Below are positions 1-5,947 of a DNA stretch of 8,557 nucleotides, one piece after another; the first letter of the stretch is position 1; each line of letters begins with the position of its first letter. The stretch lies in NCBI GenBank assembly GCA_015222855.1, contig JADFWA010000363.1, positions 1-8,557 of the forward strand. Direction: 5' to 3'. This DNA comes from Pseudomonadota bacterium (GTDB taxonomy: Bacteria > Desulfobacterota > Syntrophia > Syntrophales > JADFWA01). The position numbers were made by a program, and so were the translations under genes. The notes beneath the pieces were generated by a model, which had not been told where the DNA came from, did no database searches, and saw only the letters and a program-made list of their open reading frames with translations.

Positions 1-1742
1 GTCCCAACTGCTCCGGCCTGTTTTCCGCCGCTGCCGATATGAACCTTTTGGGACTCCCTTCAATAAAGAAAGGTCCCCTTGCCATTGTCGCCCAGAGCGG
101 TAATATCATTGATTCCCTGATCCGCTATTCCAAAATGAGGGATATGGGACTTAGCACCATCATTTCCGCGGGAAATGCCATCGGCGTGAAATTTCATGAA
201 TATTTCGAGTACCTGGGACAGGATGAAAACACCAGGGTCATCATGACGTACATGGAGGGGATAAAATTTGGTGATGAACTTGTCAAGGTGGCGCGTGAGG
301 TGTCAAAAAAGAAGCCCATAGTGGCCTTAAAGGTCGGCAGGTCCACTGCGGGAGCAAGGGCTGCCGCCTCTCATACGGGCTCTCTGGCGGCGGATGACGC
401 CATAGTGGATGCCGCCTTCAGGCAGGCGGGGATAATCAGGGTTACAAATGTGGATGAGATGTTTGATGTCGCCATGTGTCTTGCGAACCTTCCCCTTCCC
501 AAGGGGAAAAGGGTTGCCATCATTTCTGAAGGGGGCGGGGATAACTCTGTGGCGGCGGACAACGCGGATAAACACGGCCTTGAAGTGCCAGTCATTCCCG
601 AGTCCATCCAGGAAAAGATCAGGCCCTATCTCCTTAAAGGCATGTCTGCCAGCAACCCTATTGATTACGGCGGAACCGCGGAGGAAAATCCTGATATGAT
701 AAACAAGGTCGCGGGTGTCCTGATGGAAGAGGATGTGGTTGATTCCATATATATCACGGGCTTTTTCGGGGGATTCAAGGAGTTTATCGCCCCTCATGTG
801 GGGGAAATAGAGGAAAAGACATCACAGGAGCTGGTCAATCTGGTCAAAGAGTACCAGAAGCCGATCATAGTTCATACCTCTTTTGCCGATGAGCCCTTCA
901 AATCCATCGAGATATTGAAGGAAAACGGAATCTTTGTTCCCGTCTCTTCGGACAGGGCGGCCCAGTGCCTCTCTTATATGTCCAATTTTTCCGTCAACAG
1001 GGACAAACTGAAAAAATCCTCCTTCGTGAAAACCGATGGAGCCGATATCGATAAGGCGAAAGAGATGATAAGTAAGGTAAAGAAGGCAAAAAGGAACAAC
1101 ATGCTGGAGACCGAAGCAAGGGAACTTCTGGAACTCTACGGGATTGCCCTGCCGAAGGCATCTCTGGCAAAAAGCCGTGAGGAGGCGGTAGAAGCCTCAA
1201 GAGAGATCGGTTTCCCTGTGGCATTGAAGATCGTGTCACCGGAGATCATCCATAAGTCGGATACTGGCGGGATCATGTTGAATCTTCAGGATGGGAATGA
1301 GGTTGAGGAGGCGTTTGACAGGATTATGGAAAATGCAAAGAAGGTGGCCTCTCCTTCAAGTATCTTGGGAGTCCTTATATCACCCATGGCGCCAAAGGGG
1401 CAGGAGTGCATCATAGGGATGGTGAAAGACCCGCAATTTGGGCCTGTCGTTATGTTCGGACTTGGGGGCATATTCGTGGAGGTCCTGAAGGATGTGTCTT
1501 TCAGGGTAACCCCCCTTACCGATATCGATATCGATGAGATGGTAAAGGAGATAAAGGGGTATCCCCTGCTTACCGGCATAAGGGGAGAGAAGCCGAAGGA
1601 TATCGACATCATAAAGGATGTCATTATCAGGGTATCCCGGATGGCGATTGATAACCCGGAAATAAAAGAGGTGGATATAAACCCGATCATTGTTCACGAA
1701 AAGGGTGCATCCGTTGTTGATGCAAGAATAATAATTGAGTAG
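1..1742 (+). CDS. Acyl-CoA synthetase (ADP/NDP-forming), fused alpha-beta type, 5' end missing
   Basis: This gene makes or uses acyl-CoA with coupled ATP/ADP, in the acetate-CoA ligase (ADP-forming) family. The reading frame is open from base 3 and begins with PNCSGLF, a family motif just after the CoA-binding domain, so the first ATG at 39 is internal and the N-terminal CoA-binding domain lies outside the window. Visible residues 1-340 form the succinyl-CoA-ligase-like part, with AQSG near residue 30 and SHTG at 123-126; the His there (bases 372-374) matches the phospho-histidine site of the family. A linker follows, then a C-terminal ATP-grasp domain from about residue 360, with HKSDTGG starting at base 1251 carrying the second expected His. 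It ends in TAG 13 bases before a crotonase gene, which suggests one operon. The acyl substrate cannot be read from sequence. The family assignment is secure. Confidence 0.93.
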   Translation, partial: PNCSGLFSAAADMNLLGLPSIKKGPLAIVAQSGNIIDSLIRYSKMRDMGLSTIISAGNAIGVKFHEYFEYLGQDENTRVIMTYMEGIKFGDELVKVAREVSKKKPIVALKVGRSTAGARAAASHTGSLAADDAIVDAAFRQAGIIRVTNVDEMFDVAMCLANLPLPKGKRVAIISEGGGDNSVAADNADKHGLEVPVIPESIQEKIRPYLLKGMSASNPIDYGGTAEENPDMINKVAGVLMEEDVVDSIYITGFFGGFKEFIAPHVGEIEEKTSQELVNLVKEYQKPIIVHTSFADEPFKSIEILKENGIFVPVSSDRAAQCLSYMSNFSVNRDKLKKSSFVKTDGADIDKAKEMISKVKKAKRNNMLETEARELLELYGIALPKASLAKSREEAVEASREIGFPVALKIVSPEIIHKSDTGGIMLNLQDGNEVEEAFDRIMENAKKVASPSSILGVLISPMAPKGQECIIGMVKDPQFGPVVMFGLGGIFVEVLKDVSFRVTPLTDIDIDEMVKEIKGYPLLTGIRGEKPKDIDIIKDVIIRVSRMAIDNPEIKEVDINPIIVHEKGASVVDARIIIE

Positions 1743-1747
1743 AGGAG
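1743..1747 (+). promoter_or_regulatory. Ribosome binding site of the crotonase gene
   Basis: AGGAG lies 8 bases before the ATG at 1756 and directly after the stop codon of the upstream synthetase. It selects this ATG over the in-frame TTG at 1735, which would overlap the upstream gene and has no comparable site. Confidence 0.8.
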
Positions 1748-1755
1748 AGAGAAAA

Positions 1756-2520
1756 ATGGATTTCGAATGCATTATCTATGGAAAAGAGGAAAATATAGCG
1801 ACCATCAAATTGAACAGACCACAGGTATTGAATGCCATGAACAAGCAGCTCTGGCTCGACCTGCGGGAAGCCCTTCATGACGCAAGGGATGATGAAAATA
1901 TAAAAGTGCTTATCATTACGGGAGAGGGCAGGGCATTTTCCACCGGGGCCGACTTGAAGGATTCAAAGGGCAGGTCTCTGCAGGCCTATAGAGATTACCT
2001 GGTTTACCTTCAGGAGATATCAAGGGAGATCATCAGATACCCCAAGCCCACAATTGCGGCGGTAAACGGTTATGCCCTGGGCAGCGGCTATGAGTTGTCG
2101 CTTGCCTGCGATATCAGGATTTCGGCGGAAAGTGCGAAATTCGGTTCCCCGGAGGCGAGGGTCTCTTCCTCCGTAACCGGTGGGGCTATGAGGCTGGTGC
2201 GGGAACTGATCGGGCCCGGCAAGGCAAAGGAACTGCTCTTTACCTGTGAGTATATTGACGGGAAAGAGGCAGAAAGGATAGGGTTGGTGAACAAGGTGGT
2301 GCCGGATGATAAACTTATGGAAGAAACAATAGAGATGGCGAAAAAGATCGCTGAAAATTCACTTTTCTCCATAAATGTCATCAAGAAGGGGCTCAACATG
2401 GTGCCTGAGGTGAGTCTGGAGGCACTTATGGACTATGAGGTGGAGGTCTGCCTTGCAACCGTTTCCGCCCCTGAGAGGCTGGAAAAACTGGAGGACTTTC
2501 AGGACAGGAAGAAAAAATAG
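1756..2520 (+). CDS. Enoyl-CoA hydratase/isomerase (crotonase) family protein
   Basis: A 254-residue protein of normal crotonase length, expected to act on a CoA thioester in the cytosol, most simply by hydrating an enoyl-CoA. The N-terminal LNRPQVLNAMN (19-29), the STGADL segment (62-67, oxyanion hole region) and AVNGYALGSGYEL (102-114) are standard family blocks. Both catalytic glutamates of true hydratases appear to be present: E113 in GYEL and E133 in GSPEAR, matching the rat mitochondrial Glu144/Glu164 pair. The oxyanion loop reads GSG rather than GGG. It sits 13 bases after an ADP-forming acyl-CoA synthetase, so the pair plausibly activates or conserves energy from a CoA ester and processes its unsaturated form. 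Substrate is unknown; isomerase or hydrolase activity cannot be excluded from sequence alone. Confidence 0.92.
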   Translation: MDFECIIYGKEENIATIKLNRPQVLNAMNKQLWLDLREALHDARDDENIKVLIITGEGRAFSTGADLKDSKGRSLQAYRDYLVYLQEISREIIRYPKPTIAAVNGYALGSGYELSLACDIRISAESAKFGSPEARVSSSVTGGAMRLVRELIGPGKAKELLFTCEYIDGKEAERIGLVNKVVPDDKLMEETIEMAKKIAENSLFSINVIKKGLNMVPEVSLEALMDYEVEVCLATVSAPERLEKLEDFQDRKKK

Positions 2521-2547
2521 TAAAATCAGTTGTCATGGGTCGGTGAT

Positions 2548-2576
2548 AAAAAAGGGCGATTTAATCGCCCTTTTTT
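2548..2576 (+). terminator. Intrinsic terminator after the acyl-CoA operon
   Basis: A perfect 7-bp stem (GGGCGAT at 2554-2560, ATCGCCC at 2564-2570) with a TTA loop is followed by six T and preceded by six A. It lies 27 bases after the crotonase stop. The flanking A and T runs make it usable from both strands, so it could also end transcripts of the convergent LOG-family gene, although that gene stops over 130 bases away. Confidence 0.93.
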
Positions 2577-2586
2577 ATTGTTGCTT

Positions 2587-2646
2587 TTGTAGGGTGGCAT
2601 TTTATATGCCACCATTTGCGGTCGGGTGTAAAACCCGACCCTACAA
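2587..2646. repeat. REP-like double hairpin (GTAG-hairpin / hairpin-CTAC)
   Basis: Two hairpins face each other: GTAG (2589-2592) followed by a stem GGTGGCAT/ATGCCACC (2593-2600/2606-2613), a 6-bp spacer, then a stem GGTCGGGT/ACCCGACC (2620-2627/2633-2640) followed by CTAC (2641-2644). The outer ends TTGTAGGGT and ACCCTACAA are 9-bp inverted repeats and could pair to close a three-way junction. A GTAG tetranucleotide beside a hairpin is the hallmark of REP elements, and the paired arrangement resembles a BIME. No REP-associated transposase is in the window. Confidence 0.8.
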
Positions 2647-2660
2647 TCTGTTGGTAAATT

Positions 2661-2730
2661 CGTAAATCGGATAACGAAGTTCGAATTCCGAATTCCGAAT
2701 AACGATTTACGATTTACGTTTTACGAATTT
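2661..2730. repeat. Ten-unit 7-bp periodic array (CGNNNNN)
   Basis: CG dinucleotides occur at 2661, 2668, 2675, 2682, 2689, 2696, 2703, 2710, 2717 and 2724, exactly 7 bp apart, in AT-rich surroundings. Some neighbouring units are identical (CGAATTC twice, CGATTTA twice). The ends are inverted: AAATTCGTAAA at 2656-2666 against TTTACGAATTT at 2720-2730. The right end overlaps the last codons and stop of the LOG-family gene on the minus strand. Confidence 0.8.
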
Positions 2731-3225
2731 TAGTATCCTTTCCACCTCCCGCATGGCCTCCTCAACCGTTTTGACCCTGATGAAAATTCCTCCCCCCGCC
2801 ACTTCAAATTCCGGACAGTTAAGACCGACGACAGGGGTTCCGCTTTTCAGCGCGACGGCGATTTCGGAGAGGGTACCGGGTCCACCGCTCAGTGCGATCA
2901 TGACATGAGGAGTCTTTGCAGTGATAATATTTCTGGCGTCATACATCCCCGTATAAATTGGTATATCGACAAATTCATTGGGGTATCCTTCCAAGGGAAG
3001 CTTTCTCTCACTGGGGAGGATGGCGATCACAAGACCACCGGCCATGTGCGCCCCCTCGGAGGCCGCCTTCATTACCCCCCTGCCCCCACCTGTAAGAAGG
3101 ACATGACCTCTTTTGGCTATCTCTTCTCCCAGGCGACAGGCATCTTTCATCGCGGCATGGTTATTTTTGTGGCTTCCCATAACGCCGACAATGAAAGGTT
3201 TTCGTGCAACTGAAATCTTCGACAT
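2707..3225 (-). CDS. LOG-like / TIGR00725-family Rossmann-fold protein
   Basis: A 172-residue protein of the lysine-decarboxylase-like (LOG/SLOG) superfamily, related to proteins often mislabelled as lysine decarboxylases; characterised LOG proteins are cytokinin riboside 5'-monophosphate phosphoribohydrolases, but function in this short family is not settled. Visible motifs are GVMGS (14-18), the nucleotide-binding TGGGRGVMKAA (45-55), DARN (96-99) and SGGPGTLSE (113-121), the counterpart of the PGGxGTxxE signature. No signal peptide or membrane segment is seen, so it should be cytosolic. The ATG is supported by GGGAG (complement of 3233-3237), 7 bases upstream. The last seven residues (KFVKRKS) and the stop lie inside a 7-bp periodic repeat, so the native C-terminus may have been replaced. 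It is convergent with the acyl-CoA operon. Confidence 0.88.
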   Translation of the reverse strand: MSKISVARKPFIVGVMGSHKNNHAAMKDACRLGEEIAKRGHVLLTGGGRGVMKAASEGAHMAGGLVIAILPSERKLPLEGYPNEFVDIPIYTGMYDARNIITAKTPHVMIALSGGPGTLSEIAVALKSGTPVVGLNCPEFEVAGGGIFIRVKTVEEAMREVERILKFVKRKS

Positions 3226-3287
3226 GTGTTTTCTCCCGAGCCTGAGTTACCTTTTTGAGATGTAACTACTCAGGTCTGATATTTTTT

Positions 3288-3314
3288 ACTGCAGAGGTCG
3301 CAGAGACCGCAAAG
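3288..3314 (+). repeat. 27-bp element of three 9-bp units (copy 1)
   Basis: Units ACTGCAGAG, GTCGCAGAG and ACCGCAAAG follow one another without gaps. The consensus NNCGCAGAG is shared with copies at 3461-3487, 5911-5937 and 6027-6053. This copy is inverted relative to 3461-3487. Confidence 0.8.
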
Positions 3315-3346
3315 AGTAAAAATGTTTGGTAACTACCCAGCTATTT

Positions 3347-3367
3347 AGGTTGAAGACCGAAGGCTGA
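3347..3367 (+). repeat. 21-bp element of three 7-bp units (AGGYTRA type), copy 1
   Basis: Units AGGTTGA, AGACCGA and AGGCTGA in tandem. An inverted three-unit copy lies at 3404-3424, on the other side of the central palindrome, and a third copy at 3909-3929. Confidence 0.7.
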
Positions 3368-3399
3368 AGTAGGGGCGTATTGCAATACGCCCCTACTTC
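3366..3399. repeat. 34-bp perfect palindrome with GTAG/CTAC shoulders
   Basis: The left half starts GAAGTAGGGGCG and the right half is its exact complement, with no loop (centre TTG/CAA). GTAG at 3369-3372 and CTAC at 3393-3396 flank the GC-rich core, as in the REP-like element at 2587-2646, but the stem sequence is different. It could form a cruciform or a strong RNA hairpin; it lacks a T-tract, so it is not a standard terminator. Confidence 0.85.
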
Positions 3400-3403
3400 T
3401 CTA

Positions 3404-3424
3404 TTAGCCTTCCACCTTCATTCT
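3404..3424 (-). repeat. 21-bp heptamer element, copy 2 (inverted)
   Basis: On the minus strand the units read AGAATGA, AGGTGGA and AGGCTAA. It mirrors the copy at 3347-3367 around the palindrome. Confidence 0.65.
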
Positions 3425-3460
3425 ATCCACCTGAGTAGTTACGACTTTTTATTTATTTGT

Positions 3461-3487
3461 CTCTGCGTTCTCTGTGATCTCTGCGGT
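3461..3487 (-). repeat. 27-bp nonamer element, copy 2 (inverted)
   Basis: On the minus strand the units read ACCGCAGAG, ATCACAGAG and AACGCAGAG. It runs directly into GAGTAGTTA, which contains the stop codon of the lipoprotein gene; a closely matching junction (GCGGTGAATAGTTG) follows copy 4 at 6050-6062. Confidence 0.8.
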
Positions 3488-3493
3488 GAGTAG

Positions 3494-3886
3494 TTATTTT
3501 GAGATCTTCTCTTTTATCTTTTCATGGATCAGTTGTGACGCGAAGTTGTTTCCGGCCAGGCCGACACGTACGGACACCGTTGTTGAGTCTTTTGACACAT
3601 ATTTAGCGGATATGTGAATTTTGTCACCGCTTACGACAGCATCAATCGTTCCGGTGGCGATCTTCTTATCCTTTTCAATATCTGAAGCCATCATGTCGGC
3701 TACTGTTTTTTCGCAGGCCTTCCATATCTTATCGAAAGGGGCGGAATAAACTGTCGTCAATATCCCGTCTGTATAGATGAATTTTCCTGAACTGACGCCC
3801 ACGACTTTGTCTCCCACAACGACCGCGCAACCGTAAATCAGAAAGAGACCCGTCACTAAAATAACAATCAAATTTATTCTTTTCAA
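3494..3886 (-). CDS. DUF3568-like small lipoprotein
   Basis: A 130-residue exported lipoprotein. Residues 1-19 are a signal peptide (MKR, then a hydrophobic run) ending in a lipobox LIYG-C with the lipidated Cys at 20; no Asp follows at +2, so outer-membrane delivery is plausible. The mature part, from VYSAPFDKIWKAC (46-58) to a VSVRVGLAGNNFASQLIHEKI stretch (104-124), has the layout of the DUF3568 family, whose function is unknown. The start is TTG: an AGGAGG lies 8 bases upstream, whereas the ATG overlapping this site runs into a stop after two codons. The stop codon lies in a repeat element. It lies 75 bases downstream of the rhomboid gene on the same strand and might share its transcript. 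Confidence 0.82.
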   Translation of the reverse strand: MKRINLIVILVTGLFLIYGCAVVVGDKVVGVSSGKFIYTDGILTTVYSAPFDKIWKACEKTVADMMASDIEKDKKIATGTIDAVVSGDKIHISAKYVSKDSTTVSVRVGLAGNNFASQLIHEKIKEKISK

Positions 3887-3894
3887 AACATAAT

Positions 3895-3900
3895 CCTCCT
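3895..3900 (-). promoter_or_regulatory. Ribosome binding site fixing a TTG start
   Basis: AGGAGG on the minus strand, 8 bases before the TTG at 3886. It is a full consensus and supports the rare start codon, because no in-frame ATG or GTG gives the signal peptide. Confidence 0.8.
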
Positions 3901-3908
3901 TTCGGTGT

Positions 3909-3929
3909 AGGCTAAAGGCTAAAGGTTGA
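3909..3929 (+). repeat. 21-bp heptamer element, copy 3
   Basis: Units AGGCTAA, AGGCTAA and AGGTTGA in tandem, upstream of the lipoprotein gene's ribosome binding site. The last two units share the pattern of the copy at 3347-3367. Confidence 0.7.
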
Positions 3930-3961
3930 TCAATCTCTTGTGCCCTGAGAGGCAGTGGTTT

Positions 3962-4798
3962 CTATCGGATAAAGAAGCGATAGTAAGTGGCCTGGAGTAT
4001 GGCAAAGAGTAAAATGACGACGGTCAGCGCGATGAAACCGTTTGCCAGTATCTTATGGTAAAAAATTTCGCTTCTTTTCTCCTTATAGCCAAGGGTCAGG
4101 CCGATCAGAATGCCTGCTGCAATTCCTCCTCCATGTCCCCAGTTATTGATTCCGGGAACCATGAAGCCGAATAACGCAAGCCCTATCACCCATCCCATTG
4201 TCTGTTTGTAGATTGCTTCTCCGTAAAGCCCTCCACGGCTCTTTCCGTAATATAGAATAGCGCCGATCAGCCCGCAAATGCTGGCGGATGCTCCTATGGT
4301 TAAGGGGATGCCCGCCAGATAGGATATGTAAAACCCCACAATGCCACTGAGTATATATATAATAACAAAGCGGTTAAAACCGTATTCTTCCAGCACGAAG
4401 GGTCCCAGTTGCCGCAGGGCGATCATGTTGAAGAATATGTGGAGTATGCCGCCATGGATAAATGAAGCCGAGATAAGTGTCCACCAGCGATTGAACTGGT
4501 CGATCGGGATGGTGCCCGTGGCGCCCAGGAGAAGCAGACCACTGTTGGAAGGAGATAAAAACGTCAGTGGGTTCACCGGGGGACCGGCGCTGAAGGGAGT
4601 TATTATAAGAGAGAAGATATAGATGGCAAAATTGGAGTAGATGATAATCTTTATGATATCCTTTGGCTCTCTGAAGGAAAATCTTTTCAGACGGGAACCC
4701 GGTCTGGTTGCCCCGCAGTAAGGGCAGAACGGCTCATCCGAGCTGATAAGCTTTTTGCAATTGGGACAGAGGATCGATTTTCTTGCGGTGTTGGACAT
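3962..4798 (-). CDS. Rhomboid family intramembrane serine protease with N-terminal zinc ribbon
   Basis: A 278-residue polytopic membrane protein that should cleave transmembrane substrates within the bilayer. Residues 11-28 hold two CPxC pairs (C11/C14 and C25/C28), a short cytosolic zinc ribbon. The rhomboid domain follows: first membrane helix about 48-67, HIFFN at 120-124 (His and Asn of the oxyanion site, as in GlpG H150/N154), catalytic Ser171 in IGASAS, and catalytic His222 in WGHGGG, with a final helix about 252-271. The GxSx motif reads GASA where many family members have GASG. The catalytic pair is intact, so an active enzyme is expected. ATG 4798 is chosen because it places the zinc ribbon near the N-terminus; only a weak AGG precedes it. 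It is divergent from the TPR gene and followed by the lipoprotein gene. Confidence 0.93.
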   Translation of the reverse strand: MSNTARKSILCPNCKKLISSDEPFCPYCGATRPGSRLKRFSFREPKDIIKIIIYSNFAIYIFSLIITPFSAGPPVNPLTFLSPSNSGLLLLGATGTIPIDQFNRWWTLISASFIHGGILHIFFNMIALRQLGPFVLEEYGFNRFVIIYILSGIVGFYISYLAGIPLTIGASASICGLIGAILYYGKSRGGLYGEAIYKQTMGWVIGLALFGFMVPGINNWGHGGGIAAGILIGLTLGYKEKRSEIFYHKILANGFIALTVVILLFAILQATYYRFFIR

Positions 4799-4939
4799 GA
4801 TAAAACCTGAAGTTGCGGGAGCTTGATATCTTTCAGTTGCTTATCACAGAATTTTCAGGAGATGTCAAGGATTGCGCTTGCAAAGCATGTTTACATAAGG
4901 TAGAAATCCAATCTTAAAAAATCAGGAGATCATGGTATC

Positions 4940-4964
4940 GGCCTGTTCGGGAAACAGGCCCTAC
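4940..4964 (-). repeat. Single REP-like hairpin with CTAC tail
   Basis: Stem GGCCTGTT/AACAGGCC (4940-4947/4953-4960), loop CGGGA, then CTAC; on the minus strand this is GTAG followed by the hairpin. It is half of the double structure at 2587-2646 with another stem sequence. It ends 11 bases before the TPR gene's ATG, so in mRNA it would form next to the ribosome binding region. Confidence 0.7.
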
Positions 4965-4975
4965 TTAAAGGATTT

Positions 4976-5941
4976 ATGAACAGGGAAATGACAAGAGATC
5001 AGATTTACGATCTTGCCGATAAACACATGAAAGAGAAGCGCTACGGGGAGGCTGCTGTTCTCTATGAGAGATTGGTGGAGATGAACCCCGGTGAAGATTC
5101 CATTGTCATGTCGCTGGCTTGGGCGTACAGGGAGAGCGGAAGGATAGATGATGCAATCGATTGTCTCGAAGGGCTTCTGAAAAAAGAACTGGAAAGGAAG
5201 GTTTTTACCGGTTTTGCCTTTGATGAACTGGTCAAGATATTTAAAAATGAGGGGAAGCATGACAGGCTTATCGATATCTGTGAGAGGGCAACCGCCGCTC
5301 AGCCGGAGGACGTCGGTCTCCTCGGTATTCTTGGGGATGCGTATCTGAGGGCCGGTCGAATAGACATGGCCGTTGAAGTCTTCGAAAAGATCACAAAAAT
5401 GGAGCCGGATTCTTCCATGTTTTTCGTAAACTTCGGGGATGCCCTTATTGCGGCCGGAGATTTCGACGGCGCCGAGAAGGCATACGATACGGCGGTTACC
5501 ATTGACCTGTCGGAAGCCTCCGTTTTTTACAACCGGCTCGGTGGCGCCTATTTCAGGGCAGGGCAATATGAGCGGTCAGAAAAGGCTTATGGAAAGTCCC
5601 TGAAACATAGTCCTGATAATCCACTTTATTACTGCAATCTCGGTAACGTCCTGGTGAAACAGGGGAAGCTTGAGGAGGCGGATGGCGCTTATGAAAATGC
5701 CGTCAGGATAGATCCTGACAGCGCAGGCACCTTTTATAACAGGCTTGGAAATACGCTTGTTGCGGAGGGCCATCATTTCAGGGCAATAGACATCTTCAGA
5801 AAGGCAGTCTCAGCGGATCCCCAAAACCCTTTCTATTATCTGCGCCTCGCCGAATCCTGTGCAGCCGAAGGTCTTATTGAAGAGGCTGAGGAGGCCTTAG
5901 GTAAATGCTTACCGCTGAGGTCGCTGAGAACGCAGAGATGA
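4976..5941 (+). CDS. Tetratricopeptide repeat (TPR) protein
   Basis: A 321-residue protein made almost wholly of TPR helices, so probably a scaffold for protein-protein contacts; the partner is unknown. About eight 34-residue units run from residue 6 to 287 (for example 113-146, 147-180, 218-250, with the usual G-Y-A and D-P positions), and a last half unit is at 288-311. No signal peptide or membrane segment is seen. The tail PLRSLRTQR (313-321) and the stop are translated from a dispersed 27-bp repeat, so the last TPR looks cut short by repeat insertion. The start is uncertain: ATG 4976 has GGA only 3 bases upstream and ATG 4988 has AGGGA 2 bases upstream. It is divergent from the rhomboid gene and convergent with the pilus operon. 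Confidence 0.9.
   Translation: MNREMTRDQIYDLADKHMKEKRYGEAAVLYERLVEMNPGEDSIVMSLAWAYRESGRIDDAIDCLEGLLKKELERKVFTGFAFDELVKIFKNEGKHDRLIDICERATAAQPEDVGLLGILGDAYLRAGRIDMAVEVFEKITKMEPDSSMFFVNFGDALIAAGDFDGAEKAYDTAVTIDLSEASVFYNRLGGAYFRAGQYERSEKAYGKSLKHSPDNPLYYCNLGNVLVKQGKLEEADGAYENAVRIDPDSAGTFYNRLGNTLVAEGHHFRAIDIFRKAVSADPQNPFYYLRLAESCAAEGLIEEAEEALGKCLPLRSLRTQR
5911..5937 (+). repeat. 27-bp nonamer element, copy 3, inside the TPR gene end
   Basis: Units ACCGCTGAG, GTCGCTGAG and AACGCAGAG. Because 9 bp is three codons, it is read as a tripeptide series PLR, SLR, TQR before the TGA stop. It pairs in inverted orientation with 6027-6053. Confidence 0.82.
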
Positions 5942-5947
5942 CACGGA

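Larger units (their letters stand above)
3241..3496. repeat. Compound nested inverted repeat filling the gap
   Basis: The whole gap between the LOG-family gene and the lipoprotein gene is repeat. Reading inward from both sides the order is mirrored: a 13-14-bp word (GTAACTACTCAGG type), a 27-bp nonamer element, the word again, a 21-bp heptamer element, and a 34-bp perfect palindrome centred between 3382 and 3383. GTAACTACTCAGGT at 3262-3275 and its exact complement at 3429-3442 form one arm pair; a variant at 3329-3340 and an inverted variant at 3487-3496 form others. A shortened inverted copy at 3241-3250 sits next to the first. The right end contains the lipoprotein stop codon. Confidence 0.75.

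Noticed and set aside
327..797. Long minus-strand open frame inside the acyl-CoA synthetase
   Set aside because: It is opposite a clearly conserved gene, has no recognisable domain and no ribosome site; a coding shadow.
2435..2665. Plus-strand frame across the crotonase end and terminator
   Set aside because: It reads through the terminator hairpin and the REP-like element, so it is not a plausible gene.
2587..2730. CRISPR-like alternation of repeats
   Set aside because: Units are 7 bp or self-complementary hairpins with no 20-40-bp spacers and no cas genes nearby.
2905..3213. 102-codon plus-strand frame opposite the LOG-family gene
   Set aside because: The minus strand encodes the TGGGRG and GGPGT motifs; the plus frame is a shadow.
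3366..3399. Palindrome as an intrinsic terminator
   Set aside because: No T-tract on either side; it has REP-like GTAG shoulders instead.
4872..4899. Possible sigma-70 promoter (TTGCGC, 16 bp, CATAAG) upstream of the TPR gene
   Set aside because: Both boxes match the consensus poorly and spacing is short; not enough to annotate.
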